Shown: positions 44,385-52,696 of the stretch, piece after piece
Layout: each line of letters opens with the position of its first letter
Numbering within the stretch: the first letter of the stretch is position 1
Virus record (IMG/VR): IMGVR_UViG_3300046007_010469
Coordinates: 1-62,642 of that record
Source of the DNA: a virus
DNA: 62,642 bases
Reading direction: 5' to 3' (one strand)
Position numbers and translations under genes: made by a program
The notes under the pieces: generated by a model
What the model was told of the DNA's origin: nothing
Seen by the model: only the letters and a program-made list of their open reading frames with translations
Databases searched by the model: none

Positions 44385-44663
44385 ATGGATTTTTTAGCAT
44401 TAGTAGCTGACGTAGGTTTTCCAATAGCTTCTGCACTTGCAGGAGGTTTTTTCGTATTTTTAACTCTAAAGTTTATTCTTGCGGGAGTGCTAGAGTCTAT
44501 CAAAACTCAAAGAGGCTTTGTACTCGCACTCAACAATAGAGTTAAGACTATGAATAACGAGCTTGTACGAATTGATGTGCTAATTTGTAATAGTTTTAAT
44601 ATCAGACCTGATTTAGACCGGATAGCGCGTGCTGACGGACAACAGGATGCTAGAAAGGATTAA
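44385..44663 (+). CDS. Membrane protein with coiled-coil tail, copy A
   Basis: 92 residues. VADVGFPIASALAGGFFVFL is the membrane helix, then LNNRVKTMNNELVRIDVLIC. Shares its layout (YGFPI-type helix plus NxLIRLxxxL helix) with the gene at 44918, so the two are probably paralogues. Unknown role in the operon. Confidence 0.65.
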   Translation: MDFLALVADVGFPIASALAGGFFVFLTLKFILAGVLESIKTQRGFVLALNNRVKTMNNELVRIDVLICNSFNIRPDLDRIARADGQQDARKD

Positions 44664-44666
44664 AAA

Positions 44667-44918
44667 ATGACGGAACAAGATAAAGATTTTAAAGATGTAC
44701 ACGTAGACCTAGTAACTAAAGGGGATAAAGTCGCTACACACTTTACATACTGGTTTGCTTGGTTTTGGGGTGTTGTAAGCGCAGTTTACTTTTTTGCAGT
44801 TACGTTTCTACCTATTCCCGCTGCCGGAGAAAACTTTGCTAATATCATCTTAGGATTTCTACTAGGCACTGCGGTCTCCACAATTATCAACTTCTTCTTT
44901 GGGAGTAGTGAGCAATAA
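44667..44918 (+). CDS. Holin-like two-helix membrane protein
   Basis: 83 residues: YWFAWFWGVVSAVYFFAVTF and NIILGFLLGTAVSTIINFFF are membrane helices with charged ends; the GTAVSTIINFFFGSS end is typical of a phage protein family often called holin. Overlaps the next start by 1 nt. Sitting with a P60-like enzyme it may form an alternative envelope-opening pair. Confidence 0.6.
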   Translation: MTEQDKDFKDVHVDLVTKGDKVATHFTYWFAWFWGVVSAVYFFAVTFLPIPAAGENFANIILGFLLGTAVSTIINFFFGSSEQ

Positions 44919-45220
44919 TGGAACTAGACATTGCAGCGGCGATTAGCCAATATGGATTTCCAATCATTGCTGCTTTTGGGTTGGGGTATTTTATCTTCTA
45001 TATCTGGACCTGGGTAACACAAGAAGTAGACCCTGTCGTAAACGAGTCTCACATGACTCTTATTGGACTTATTGATCGTATTCGTATGTTAGATAACGAT
45101 TTAATACGCTTAAATACTAAATTAAATATGATTTTACAAGAGCAAGAGCGACGACAAAAGGAGAGAGAGTATGAAACTCCTAATACTACTCCCGTTGATA
45201 CTAATAGCTCCAACAACTAA
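44918..45220 (+). CDS. Membrane protein with coiled-coil tail, copy B
   Basis: 100 residues. QYGFPIIAAFGLGYFIFYIW (membrane helix) then LIDRIRMLDNDLIRLNTKLN and a polar tail (QERRQKEREYETPNTTPVDT). Similar plan to copy A at 44385. Its end overlaps csgF by 50 nt. Confidence 0.65.
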   Translation: MELDIAAAISQYGFPIIAAFGLGYFIFYIWTWVTQEVDPVVNESHMTLIGLIDRIRMLDNDLIRLNTKLNMILQEQERRQKEREYETPNTTPVDTNSSNN

Positions 45221-45629
45221 TGCGGGTGAACTCGCTTTTCAATTTAGTTCGCCTGCGTTTAGCGGTAATGGATACAGCTCACACGTATTAACAATAGAGC
45301 AACTAGAACAACAACGCAAAGAAAAAATTATCTCAGACGCTACTGCGGCACTAGAAAAAGAAGAACGAGAACTAAAAAACTCTAATGTGTATAAGTTTCG
45401 TAATAATTTAGAATCTCGAATCTATGCCCAGCTGAGCCGTCAAATAGCTGATAATCTTTTTGGGGAAGGTGCAACGGTAGTAGACGGAGAATGGTACACT
45501 ACCGAAACTCCTTTTGGAGATGTAATAAATTGGAAGCGAGAAGATAATAGAATCTACGTAACTATTGAAGATTCTAATGGAGAGCTAGTAGCAGAGTTTG
45601 ATGCTCCAATTGGGGAGTTTGCATTCTGA
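45171..45629 (+). CDS. csgF: CsgF-like curli assembly protein
   Basis: 152 residues. Signal peptide MKLLILLPLILIAPTTNA; mature start GELAFQFSSPAFSGNGYSSH matches the CsgF N-terminus (FxFxxPxFxGN), the part that inserts into the CsgG pore. A charged helix and a beta domain (RIYVTIEDSNGELVAEFDA) follow. The long 50-nt overlap with the previous gene is odd but the signal peptide fixes the start. Adjacent csgG supports the call. Confidence 0.85.
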   Translation: MKLLILLPLILIAPTTNAGELAFQFSSPAFSGNGYSSHVLTIEQLEQQRKEKIISDATAALEKEERELKNSNVYKFRNNLESRIYAQLSRQIADNLFGEGATVVDGEWYTTETPFGDVINWKREDNRIYVTIEDSNGELVAEFDAPIGEFAF

Positions 45630-46405
45630 TGAAAAAAATAGTAATTAGCCTATTACTGGCTTTTAACCTAGCAAGTTGTTCTACTATTATTAATAGGCTA
45701 GAACCCACAGAACCTGAAATAGTAAAACCGGCAGCTACAGAATTTGACAGTTTGCCGGCCCCTAAAAATGGTCAGATGGTAGCTGCTGTTTATGGCTTTG
45801 AAGATAAAACTGGACAGCGTAAGCCGAGTGACAGACTCGCTAATATTTCTACGGCAGTAACACAAGGTGCTGAAGTCTGGGTAATTAAAGCCCTACAAGA
45901 AGTTGGCGGAGGAAAGTGGTTTAAGGTTGTTGAGCGTGTAGGGTTAGAAAATCTTTCACGAGAGCGACAAATTATTCGTCAAACTAGGGATAGCGTTGAA
46001 GACCCTACTCCCGTAGCTCCTATGATGTTTGCAGGAGTACTTGTAGAAGGGGCTGTTATTGGTTATGACTCAAACACTCTAACAGGAGGTGCAGGAGCAC
46101 GCTATTTAGGCGTTGGGCCTAGCACTCAATATAGAGAAGACGTTGTTACTGTTACTATGAGAGCAGTATCTGTGCAGACAGGTGAAGTTCTAGTGAGTGT
46201 AGCAGTATCTAAAACAATTGTAAGTACTAGCACGAATATGGGAGTATTTAAGTTCATAGAGGCAGGAACTGAGAATGTCGAACTTGAAATCGGCAACTCT
46301 CAAAACGAGCCGGTAAACTATGCCGTGCGAGTAGCAATCGAACAGGCTGTTGTTGAAATGATAAAAGAAGGTGCAGTTAAAGGATATTGGTCTTTTAAAA
46401 GGTAG
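45629..46405 (+). CDS. csgG: CsgG-like curli secretion channel
   Basis: 258 residues. Lipobox MKKIVISLLLAFNLASCS. Conserved CsgG segments LPAPKNGQMVAAVYGFEDKT (~43-62, with GQRKPS), WFKVVERVGLENLSRERQII (~92-111), and a C-terminal beta region (VVTVTMRAVSVQTGEVLVSV). In bacteria CsgG forms a nonameric outer-membrane pore for curli subunits; the usual 36-strand barrel region (GGAGARYLGVGPSTQYREDV) is recognisable. Phage-encoded, so it would be inserted into the host outer membrane. Confidence 0.95.
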   Translation: MKKIVISLLLAFNLASCSTIINRLEPTEPEIVKPAATEFDSLPAPKNGQMVAAVYGFEDKTGQRKPSDRLANISTAVTQGAEVWVIKALQEVGGGKWFKVVERVGLENLSRERQIIRQTRDSVEDPTPVAPMMFAGVLVEGAVIGYDSNTLTGGAGARYLGVGPSTQYREDVVTVTMRAVSVQTGEVLVSVAVSKTIVSTSTNMGVFKFIEAGTENVELEIGNSQNEPVNYAVRVAIEQAVVEMIKEGAVKGYWSFKR

Positions 46406-46412
46406 AGCATAA

Positions 46413-47021
46413 ATGAAAAAGTTAATATTACTTCTTAGTTTACTAAGTAGTCCAGTATTTGCGGCTGAAGTATATATAGATCAGGCAGGTGGGGCTGCAA
46501 CTGTAGACATACTGCAAGAAAACGGTATGAATAGAGTTAATGCCGAATCTGACCCTGCACTTCTAAGCGGTGATGATATTATTTTAAATATTCTTCAGAG
46601 CGGAGATTTAAATACTGCCGATCTGTATTTTGACCAGAACGCTAATAGTACAGATTTTTCGTACTACGCCACAGGCAGTTTTAATGAGATACTAGCAAGT
46701 ATTTTTGGAGGAGTTAACAACTATTTTCTAACTACAATTACGGGAGATACTAATATAGTGACTGCCTGTAAGAACCTCTATGCAACTACTTGTAACGGAG
46801 TAATTGTAAATAACACCCAAAACACCCTAACACTAGTAGGTAATAACAACGAAATTAACTACGCTCTAGACAGCGGAGATGCAATTAACAATATAAACAT
46901 TGGATCTACGGTGCCCAGCGATTTTAACGTTATTAACTTAACTCAAACAGGTGCAGGTGAGCATATGGCTACTATTACAATAGATGGGAATAACAATTTA
47001 GTTGACCTAGTTCAGAATTGA
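46413..47021 (+). CDS. Curlin-repeat protein 1 (CsgA/B-like)
   Basis: 202 residues. Signal peptide MKKLILLLSLLSSPVFA. Several curlin-type units, e.g. TVDILQENGMNRV, LNILQSGDLNTADL, VNNTQNTLTLVGNNNEINYA and INLTQTGAGEHMATITIDGN, with the alternating S/N-x5-Q-x4-N pattern of amyloid curlin repeats. Two Cys (about residues 118-125) are unusual for curlin. Presumed substrate of CsgG; surface or extracellular fibre former. Confidence 0.8.
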   Translation: MKKLILLLSLLSSPVFAAEVYIDQAGGAATVDILQENGMNRVNAESDPALLSGDDIILNILQSGDLNTADLYFDQNANSTDFSYYATGSFNEILASIFGGVNNYFLTTITGDTNIVTACKNLYATTCNGVIVNNTQNTLTLVGNNNEINYALDSGDAINNINIGSTVPSDFNVINLTQTGAGEHMATITIDGNNNLVDLVQN

Positions 47022-47022
47022 A

Positions 47023-48117
47023 ATGTGGAAATCTGTACTAGTGCTCATTTTATTACCTACTATAGCACTAGGAGAAGTTGGTGCAGTAACTGAGTTTTCA
47101 GGTAATCCAGCACAAGCAAAAAGATCTGAAGAAAGCTTCATAGTTGAAATGGGTTTTACGGTAGAGATGCTAGACGAACTTATTACCGCTAATACTAGAA
47201 TGGGATTAACTTTTGAAGACGGGTCTAGGGCAGAGATTACTGAGCAGAGTGAGCTAATAATAGACGACTTTGTATATGACCCTAATAGCGGTGCGGGAAA
47301 AATGAGCATGAAAGTAGCTCTTGGCACGGTTCAAATGGCTTCCGGTCGTATTGCTAGAACTTCTCGAGAAAATGTAAGTATTAAAACTCCTACTGCAAGT
47401 ATTACGGTACGAGGTACTAGTTTTTCTATGACTGTGGATGAACTTGGTAGAAGTCTTATTATCAACCTACCTATTGACTGCCCGGACCCTGAACTAGAAG
47501 AAGATGAGTGTCCTAGTGGGGTAATTGAAGTCAGTACTGACGCCGGGTCGGTAACACTAAATAAACCTTTCTTAGGTACTATGGTTAGTAGTTCTAGCCT
47601 ATTACCTGCAGACCCGAGACGATTACTTTTAGACGGTCGTAAGATTGACAACGACCTTATTATTGTGCCGCCTTCAGAGTTTCCTAGAGGCTTCTCTGAC
47701 GAGGATGAGGAAGAGGAAACATCTACAGCACTTGATATAGACCTTCTAGAGTACCAAGAACTGAGTCAAGACTTTTTAGACCAGGATTTTCTAAAAACTA
47801 GTGCATTAGATATTAACAGACTAAAAAACGACTATCTAGATAACTTGCTAGATATAACAGCCCAAAGTTTAGACAACGAATTAGATGAAGAAGGGCCTGA
47901 CGTATTACCCAATATTAAACGTTTTCCTTGGATTCAGTGGGCTTATAATGAAGAATTTATTTTACTAGATTCTGATAGACCACCACATATTGCAGTTTTA
48001 ACTGTAGATAGAGACACACAGGGAACATTTGCTCTAACACAAGATGAGTACTCAGCTACTGTACAAATTAATAGTGGGGGGACTGATGTGAGCATAAAGG
48101 TAGTTCAAAAACAATGA
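47023..48117 (+). CDS. FecR-domain exported protein
   Basis: 364 residues. Signal peptide MWKSVLVLILLPTIALG. FecR-like beta domain ~25-140: RMGLTFEDGSRAEITEQSEL, MKVALGTVQMASGRIARTS and IKTPTASITVRGTSFSMTVD. An acidic low-complexity middle (DEDEEEETS) and a C-terminal beta part follow. FecR domains outside iron regulation are found in surface and signalling proteins. Lies between the two curlin genes, so a role in tethering or assembling the fibre is likely. Confidence 0.8.
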   Translation: MWKSVLVLILLPTIALGEVGAVTEFSGNPAQAKRSEESFIVEMGFTVEMLDELITANTRMGLTFEDGSRAEITEQSELIIDDFVYDPNSGAGKMSMKVALGTVQMASGRIARTSRENVSIKTPTASITVRGTSFSMTVDELGRSLIINLPIDCPDPELEEDECPSGVIEVSTDAGSVTLNKPFLGTMVSSSSLLPADPRRLLLDGRKIDNDLIIVPPSEFPRGFSDEDEEEETSTALDIDLLEYQELSQDFLDQDFLKTSALDINRLKNDYLDNLLDITAQSLDNELDEEGPDVLPNIKRFPWIQWAYNEEFILLDSDRPPHIAVLTVDRDTQGTFALTQDEYSATVQINSGGTDVSIKVVQKQ

Positions 48118-49229
48118 AAGGAATTTTAAAAACATTAGCAATTATGATTACAATGGCTTGGGCTACGGTAGCGCAGGCCGGTATATTAGATGGTAAGTTT
48201 GGTACAGGTCAAATGTTTGACGTCCAGTACTACTGGAGCGGAAACGATTTAGTTGCCAGTAGCTTCACGCGAGTGTTCTCTAGCACAGGCCAGTTAACTG
48301 TGCAGGACTATACAGATATGGATGCGAATAATAGATACTTTGCATTTTTTAACTCAACTACACATCCAGGTGAGTACGGATTGGCTGTATATAATAGCGA
48401 TGGTACAGTGAATAGAACACTTCATACTAGAGGAACTATTACTGCGATAGGTAATGATGCTATCTTTTATCTAGGCAGCGGATTTTATGGTACCGTGATA
48501 CCGACAACTCAAGGATACGCTTTTGGAGACAGTGCTACGTTTACAGGGATGAACCAGTCGCCCACAGCCAGTGAGATAAGCAACTATAATGCAGGTACCA
48601 CACCTCTTGCACCTGGTCAAAGCGGTGGTGGTGGGCCTACCCCCGTCTACATAAGTTCAATTACTACAGCTCAAACTACTACAAAAACTGCTGCTCTTGC
48701 AACTACTACAGGCAATAACGCTAACATTACTATACTAGGAAACGATAACGAAGTGGATATTAGACAGTTAACAAATGGTAATTATTTAGATCTCAGTATA
48801 GACGGAGACGAGAATATTGTAGACATAGAACAAACTAGCACTACTCTAGCAAGACACTTCGCTGAGATAGATTTAATAGGAGATAATAACGAGTACACTA
48901 TGCTACAAAGCGGAACTGCTAAAACAGCTTTTATCTCTTCTGACGGCAATGAGAATATACTTAGCATTATCCAAAAAGACGGTGGAGAACACTACCTTAG
49001 CCTAAACAATATTGGAAATGAAGCTGAGATTACAATTTTACAAGAGGGTGCAGGAAATCATAGTGCAACTCTAGAGCTTGAGAATGGCGGCGGAAACTGG
49101 GTATTTAACCTAACACAAAGTGGAGCTACTAACTACTTATATAGCTTACCGCATAACCTTACCGACAATACAGTAGTTACGGGAATCTGTTATACTGGCA
49201 CTTGTAGTATGACGATTGTACAACAATGA
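48114..49229 (+). CDS. Curlin-repeat protein 2, large
   Basis: 371 residues. Signal peptide MKGILKTLAIMITMAWATVA; a non-repeat N-terminal domain (~24-165), a Gly-rich linker (PGQSGGGGPTP), then at least six curlin-like units (~195-371), such as NITILGNDNEVDIRQL, IDGDENIVDIEQTS, LIGDNNEYTMLQSG and SDGNENILSIIQKD. The N-domain could be the cell- or virion-attachment part. Starts by ATGA overlap with the FecR gene. Confidence 0.8.
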   Translation: MKGILKTLAIMITMAWATVAQAGILDGKFGTGQMFDVQYYWSGNDLVASSFTRVFSSTGQLTVQDYTDMDANNRYFAFFNSTTHPGEYGLAVYNSDGTVNRTLHTRGTITAIGNDAIFYLGSGFYGTVIPTTQGYAFGDSATFTGMNQSPTASEISNYNAGTTPLAPGQSGGGGPTPVYISSITTAQTTTKTAALATTTGNNANITILGNDNEVDIRQLTNGNYLDLSIDGDENIVDIEQTSTTLARHFAEIDLIGDNNEYTMLQSGTAKTAFISSDGNENILSIIQKDGGEHYLSLNNIGNEAEITILQEGAGNHSATLELENGGGNWVFNLTQSGATNYLYSLPHNLTDNTVVTGICYTGTCSMTIVQQ

Positions 49230-49564
49230 ATTTTTTACTTAGTTTAGCTACTACTATGCATTTAGGTTTTGAGGGTGAGTACAATAGTATTCACCCTCAT
49301 ACTCGTTTTGAGAGTAATGATTATGCTATTGGTGCTTACTTAAACAGTGAAAATAATATTAGCCCTTACATCTCGTACAGCCTAAAAATGCAATCTTATA
49401 GTTTAGAATTAGGTTTAGTAGGAGGATATAACATTCCTGCAGTTCCCTTACTACGTTTAGGCAAATCTCTCTCTAAAGACGTAGATATTTTTATTACGCC
49501 AGGATTTGAGAATAACACAGAAAACCCCAAAATAGTTTTGGGACTTGAATTTACATTGAGGTAA
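49226..49564 (+). CDS. Small beta-strand-rich protein, possible outer-membrane barrel
   Basis: 112 residues with alternating strands (YISYSLKMQSYSLELGLVGG, VDIFITPGFENN, KIVLGLEFTLR). The first residues (NFLLSLATTMHLGF) might act as a weak signal. Ends in a strand with Phe near the C-terminus. Overlaps the upstream stop by 4 nt. Confidence 0.6.
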   Translation: MNFLLSLATTMHLGFEGEYNSIHPHTRFESNDYAIGAYLNSENNISPYISYSLKMQSYSLELGLVGGYNIPAVPLLRLGKSLSKDVDIFITPGFENNTENPKIVLGLEFTLR

Positions 49565-49566
49565 AG

Positions 49567-51600
49567 ATGATACAAAAAATACTAACCAGCGCCATTTGGA
49601 GTATCGTTACTCTAGCATTAATGGTCGGAATAGCCTATCTGAATCCGTCATTTATTGAAAGCGTAAAACTCCGATATTTTGACACTCTAATTACGTCAAC
49701 TCCCAAAATAGAAAATAATATCTATACCGTAAACATAGATGAAGCAGCTATTGAACAGTACGGTCAGTGGCCTTGGTCAAGAGATATATATGCCAATATT
49801 ATAGAAGAACTTTACGCTAGAGAAGCTGGTTTAGTAGTTTGGAATATATTAATGTCCGAATACGACAGAAGCGGTAAAGATTCTTACTTAGGGGATACTT
49901 TAGCGCAGTATCCGGTAATACTAAATATACTAGGTGCAGAAGAATCTAAAAATTCTGCAATAAATCCCGGGGCTGCAATAATTAATTCTGAGTACCAAGA
50001 TTTAATACTCTCCTATCCAGGAATTATTGCAAATATTCCTGAGTTAGAAAACCTAGCTTCGGGTAGTGGTATTGTTAATACGCTACCAGAAATTGACGGG
50101 GTCACACGTCGTGTGCCGATGGTAATCTCCAGTGGGGGCACTCTGTATCCTAACCTTACTCTAGAAACACTTCGAGTTCTTGCTGGAGACCCAAGTTTTC
50201 AGATTAAGCTTTCTCCCCTTGGAGTTGACCGACTGCGTATTCCTCAGTTTGGAGAAATACCAACTGACGAACTCGGACGCGTATGGGTCGATTGGAGTCA
50301 AAGTAGTAAAAGTGTTTCTCTCACTAATCTTCCTGATAGTTTTGGAGGTGCGATAGTTTATATAGCGCCCACTGCAGCAGGATTAAATAATCCTATTGCA
50401 ACTGCTGCTGGAGGTGTTTGGCCTCATGAATTGCAGGCTGCACTTCTAGGTACAGTTTTTAATCAGAGTAATATTGAGCGTCCCGCTTGGGCATCAGGCG
50501 CAGAACTAATTTCATTAGTACTCGGGGGTATTCTCTTAATCTTCTCAGCACGCTGGACCTATTTAGGATTAGGAGTTTTTGTACTACTGCTTGCTAGCAC
50601 TGTAGGCGGTAGCTGGTATGTTTTTGTGGAATATAAGTGGCTACTCGATGGTGTTACGCTTACGGCATCGTTCATTCTAATCGGTCTTGTACGATATGCT
50701 GTGAAGTTTATTTCAGAGTACCTACAAAAGTTAAAAATTAAAAAGCAGTTTGGCGGATATGTCTCTCCGCTTGTCATTGAACAGTTACAAAAAAACCCCG
50801 AGCTTGTCAGCCGGGGCATTAAACGCGATGTTTCTATTGTAATGACAGACTTACGAGGTTTTACACCACTAGGAGAGTCATATGGGGATGACGTCCACGG
50901 TCTCACACAGATTATGAATGACTATATGACTGCTATTTCACAACCTGTACTTGACGATGGAGGCACTATTATCAAGTATATTGGCGATGCAACTCTACAC
51001 ATTCATGGAGCGCCTCTCACTGATGAGCATCATGCAAAGCACGCCGTTGCAACTACGTTGCGAATGATTAAAGCGGTCGAAGAGTTTAACACTGAGCTAG
51101 ATGCTATCGGTAAACCACGAGTAGCAATGGGAGCAGGTATCAATACTGGCCCTGCTGTTATTGGCAATATCGGTTCTAAGACTCGATTTGGGTATGATAT
51201 ACTAGGAGATAGTGTTTCTACCGCGGCTCGATTAGAGGGTCAGAGCAAGCCCTACGGAGTCAAGATTGTTATTGGTGAGAGCACCGCAGAGCTAGTACGA
51301 GATGACTATATCTTATTAGAACTCGATAAAATTGCGGTAAAAGGCAAGACAATTGGACTACGCATGTATACCGTAGTTGCTGAAGGTAGTCCTGAAGCTG
51401 TTCAAAAGCACGAAGAGATGTTACAGCTCTATCGCGCACGTGAGTTTAGCAAAGCTAGTGTCGCGTGTGTGCTGCTCAAAAATGAGTTTGGCGGTGAAAT
51501 GCGTGACTACTATAAAATGTGGATGTCTCGCTGTGAAGAAATGCGAAACTCTAGTCTTCCCGAAGACTGGGATGGAATTTATCGAGCCACTTCTAAATAG
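49567..51600 (+). CDS. CHASE2-domain class III adenylate cyclase
   Basis: 677 residues. One N-terminal membrane helix (9-25), a periplasmic CHASE2 sensor (~30-305; DEAAIEQYGQWPWSRDIYA), three membrane helices (~312-378), then a cyclase domain (~415-600). Metal Asp 428 (DLRGFT) and Asp 474 (YIGDAT), adenine-selecting Lys 470 and Asp 544 (YDILGD) and Arg 555 are present; the usual transition-state Asn is Ser 551 (GDSVSTAAR). It should make cAMP in response to a periplasmic signal, possibly with reduced activity. Last gene of the curli operon; its stop abuts tRNA-Arg. Confidence 0.9.
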   Translation: MIQKILTSAIWSIVTLALMVGIAYLNPSFIESVKLRYFDTLITSTPKIENNIYTVNIDEAAIEQYGQWPWSRDIYANIIEELYAREAGLVVWNILMSEYDRSGKDSYLGDTLAQYPVILNILGAEESKNSAINPGAAIINSEYQDLILSYPGIIANIPELENLASGSGIVNTLPEIDGVTRRVPMVISSGGTLYPNLTLETLRVLAGDPSFQIKLSPLGVDRLRIPQFGEIPTDELGRVWVDWSQSSKSVSLTNLPDSFGGAIVYIAPTAAGLNNPIATAAGGVWPHELQAALLGTVFNQSNIERPAWASGAELISLVLGGILLIFSARWTYLGLGVFVLLLASTVGGSWYVFVEYKWLLDGVTLTASFILIGLVRYAVKFISEYLQKLKIKKQFGGYVSPLVIEQLQKNPELVSRGIKRDVSIVMTDLRGFTPLGESYGDDVHGLTQIMNDYMTAISQPVLDDGGTIIKYIGDATLHIHGAPLTDEHHAKHAVATTLRMIKAVEEFNTELDAIGKPRVAMGAGINTGPAVIGNIGSKTRFGYDILGDSVSTAARLEGQSKPYGVKIVIGESTAELVRDDYILLELDKIAVKGKTIGLRMYTVVAEGSPEAVQKHEEMLQLYRAREFSKASVACVLLKNEFGGEMRDYYKMWMSRCEEMRNSSLPEDWDGIYRATSK

Positions 51601-51677
51601 TGGAGCCTCTGGCAGGATTCGAACCCACAACCCTCGCGTTCGAAGCGCGATGCTCTATCCAGTTGAGCTACAGAGGC
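51601..51677 (-). tRNA. tRNA-Arg(TCG)
   Basis: Anticodon loop TTCGAAC, acceptor GCCTCTG/CAGAGGC, CCA encoded. 3' end touches the stop codon of the convergent cyclase gene. Confidence 0.95.
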
Positions 51678-51681
51678 AATT

Positions 51682-51759
51682 TGGTAGGGCATACGGGTTT
51701 CGAACCCGTTATCTCCGCCTTGAAAGGGCGGCGACCATCGCCAAGTAGTCCTATGCCCC
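51682..51759 (-). tRNA. tRNA-Glu(TTC)
   Basis: Anticodon arm CCGCC-CTTTCAA-GGCGG, T-arm ACGGG-TTCGAAA-CCCGT, CCA encoded. Confidence 0.95.
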
Positions 51760-51764
51760 AAAAT

Positions 51765-51842
51765 TGGTTGTCCCTGATAGATTCGAACTATCGACCCCAG
51801 TCTTATCAGGACTGTGCTCTAACCAACTGAGCTAAGGGACAA
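51765..51842 (-). tRNA. tRNA-Ile(GAT)
   Basis: Anticodon arm CAGTC-CTGATAA-GACTG, acceptor TTGTCCC/GGGACAA, CCA encoded. Confidence 0.95.
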
Positions 51843-51846
51843 TATG

Positions 51847-51922
51847 TGGTGCCTGAGGTTTGAATCGAACGAACATCTCCTGCTCTTCAGGCAGGCGCTA
51901 AGACCACATCAGCTACTCAGGC
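51847..51922 (-). tRNA. tRNA-Phe(GAA)
   Basis: Anticodon arm CCTGC-CTGAAGA-GCAGG. The T-stem GTTCG/CAAAC has one C-A mismatch; CCA encoded. Confidence 0.9.
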
Positions 51923-51927
51923 GTTAT

Positions 51928-52003
51928 TGGTGAACCGGGTGGGAGTCGAACCCACGTTGACACGGATTAAAAGTCCATCGCTAAACCGCTCAGCTACCGG
52001 TCC
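51928..52003 (-). tRNA. tRNA-Lys(TTT)
   Basis: Anticodon loop CTTTTAA, T-arm GTGGG-TTCGACT-CCCAC, CCA encoded. Confidence 0.95.
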
Positions 52004-52224
52004 TAAAAAGGAATTTCTTCGTCTTCGGGCTGATCACCATACAACTCATCCCACTCTTCGTCGGTCATACCCGTCAAGATAAACTCTCTAGCACTGGCCG
52101 AGAGCTGGGGAAAGGCATATTGAATTAGCACCCCGCTTTTCCAAGCATCAATCTGTTCCTGGGTGATAGGCAAATCACGTCCACGAGTTTCACCAGTAAA
52201 CGGAGAGGTACGAACAACAATCAT
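52003..52224 (-). CDS. Small conserved phage protein
   Basis: 73 residues: DLPITQEQIDAWKSGVLIQY, AFPQLSASAREFILTGMTDE then EWDELYG. The LIQxAFPxLxxxxREFIxTG pattern is familiar from T4-like phages; function unknown. Ends at the first base of tRNA-Lys. Confidence 0.7.
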   Translation of the reverse strand: MIVVRTSPFTGETRGRDLPITQEQIDAWKSGVLIQYAFPQLSASAREFILTGMTDEEWDELYGDQPEDEEIPF

Positions 52225-52475
52225 TTCTGATATCCTACATTTTTGAGCATACGAGAGGTGGAAGTGTTAAGAAGGATTTCTGCACGAGGATAGAAGCACT
52301 CTTTTAAAGTAGACGATGACTGGATGAGTTTGCGTTTATACTGTCGCTTAAACCGAGCGTTCCAATCTAGCACAGTTTGCTTATCTTCATGTTTATAAAC
52401 GAGCCACCACCACTCTCGACGAGTGTTTGGAATTTCATCACAGTCAGTTCCGTGCGTTTCGTATAAGTAGTACAT
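52221..52475 (-). CDS. Protein of unknown function
   Basis: 84 residues, Trp-rich start (YLYETHGTDCDEIPNTRREW then WWLVYKHED) and basic middle (RFKRQYKRKLIQ). Couples to the next gene by 4 nt. Unknown function. Confidence 0.55.
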   Translation of the reverse strand: MYYLYETHGTDCDEIPNTRREWWWLVYKHEDKQTVLDWNARFKRQYKRKLIQSSSTLKECFYPRAEILLNTSTSRMLKNVGYQK

Positions 52476-52490
52476 CTATACCTCATAGTT

Positions 52491-52574
52491 TGGTGGGAGT
52501 GAAGGGAATCGAACCCAACATGAGTTTCCTCGACGGAGTTACAGTCCGCTGCCTCACCTTGAGGCGTCACTCCC
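52491..52574 (-). tRNA. tRNA-Tyr(GTA)
   Basis: Anticodon arm GCGGA-CTGTAAC-TCCGT, long variable arm, CCA encoded. Confidence 0.95.
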
Positions 52575-52582
52575 AATAAGCT

Positions 52583-52611
52583 AATATCGCATATTACTAA
52601 GTATTGAGCAA
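52583..52611 (-). promoter_or_regulatory. Weak promoter TTGCTC-N17-GATATT
   Basis: -35 52611-52606, -10 52588-52583; just above tRNA-Tyr. Confidence 0.45.
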
Positions 52612-52620
52612 GGCTGATGT

Positions 52621-52696
52621 TGGTAGTGCTAGTAGGACTCGAACCTACGACTTACAGAATATGAGTCTGCTGTTCTACCAGCTGAACTATAGCACT
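52621..52696 (-). tRNA. tRNA with CAT anticodon (Met or lysidine-type Ile)
   Basis: Anticodon arm GCAGA-CTCATAT-TCTGT, acceptor AGTGCTA/TAGCACT, CCA encoded. Met, fMet or Ile2 cannot be told apart by eye. Confidence 0.9.
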
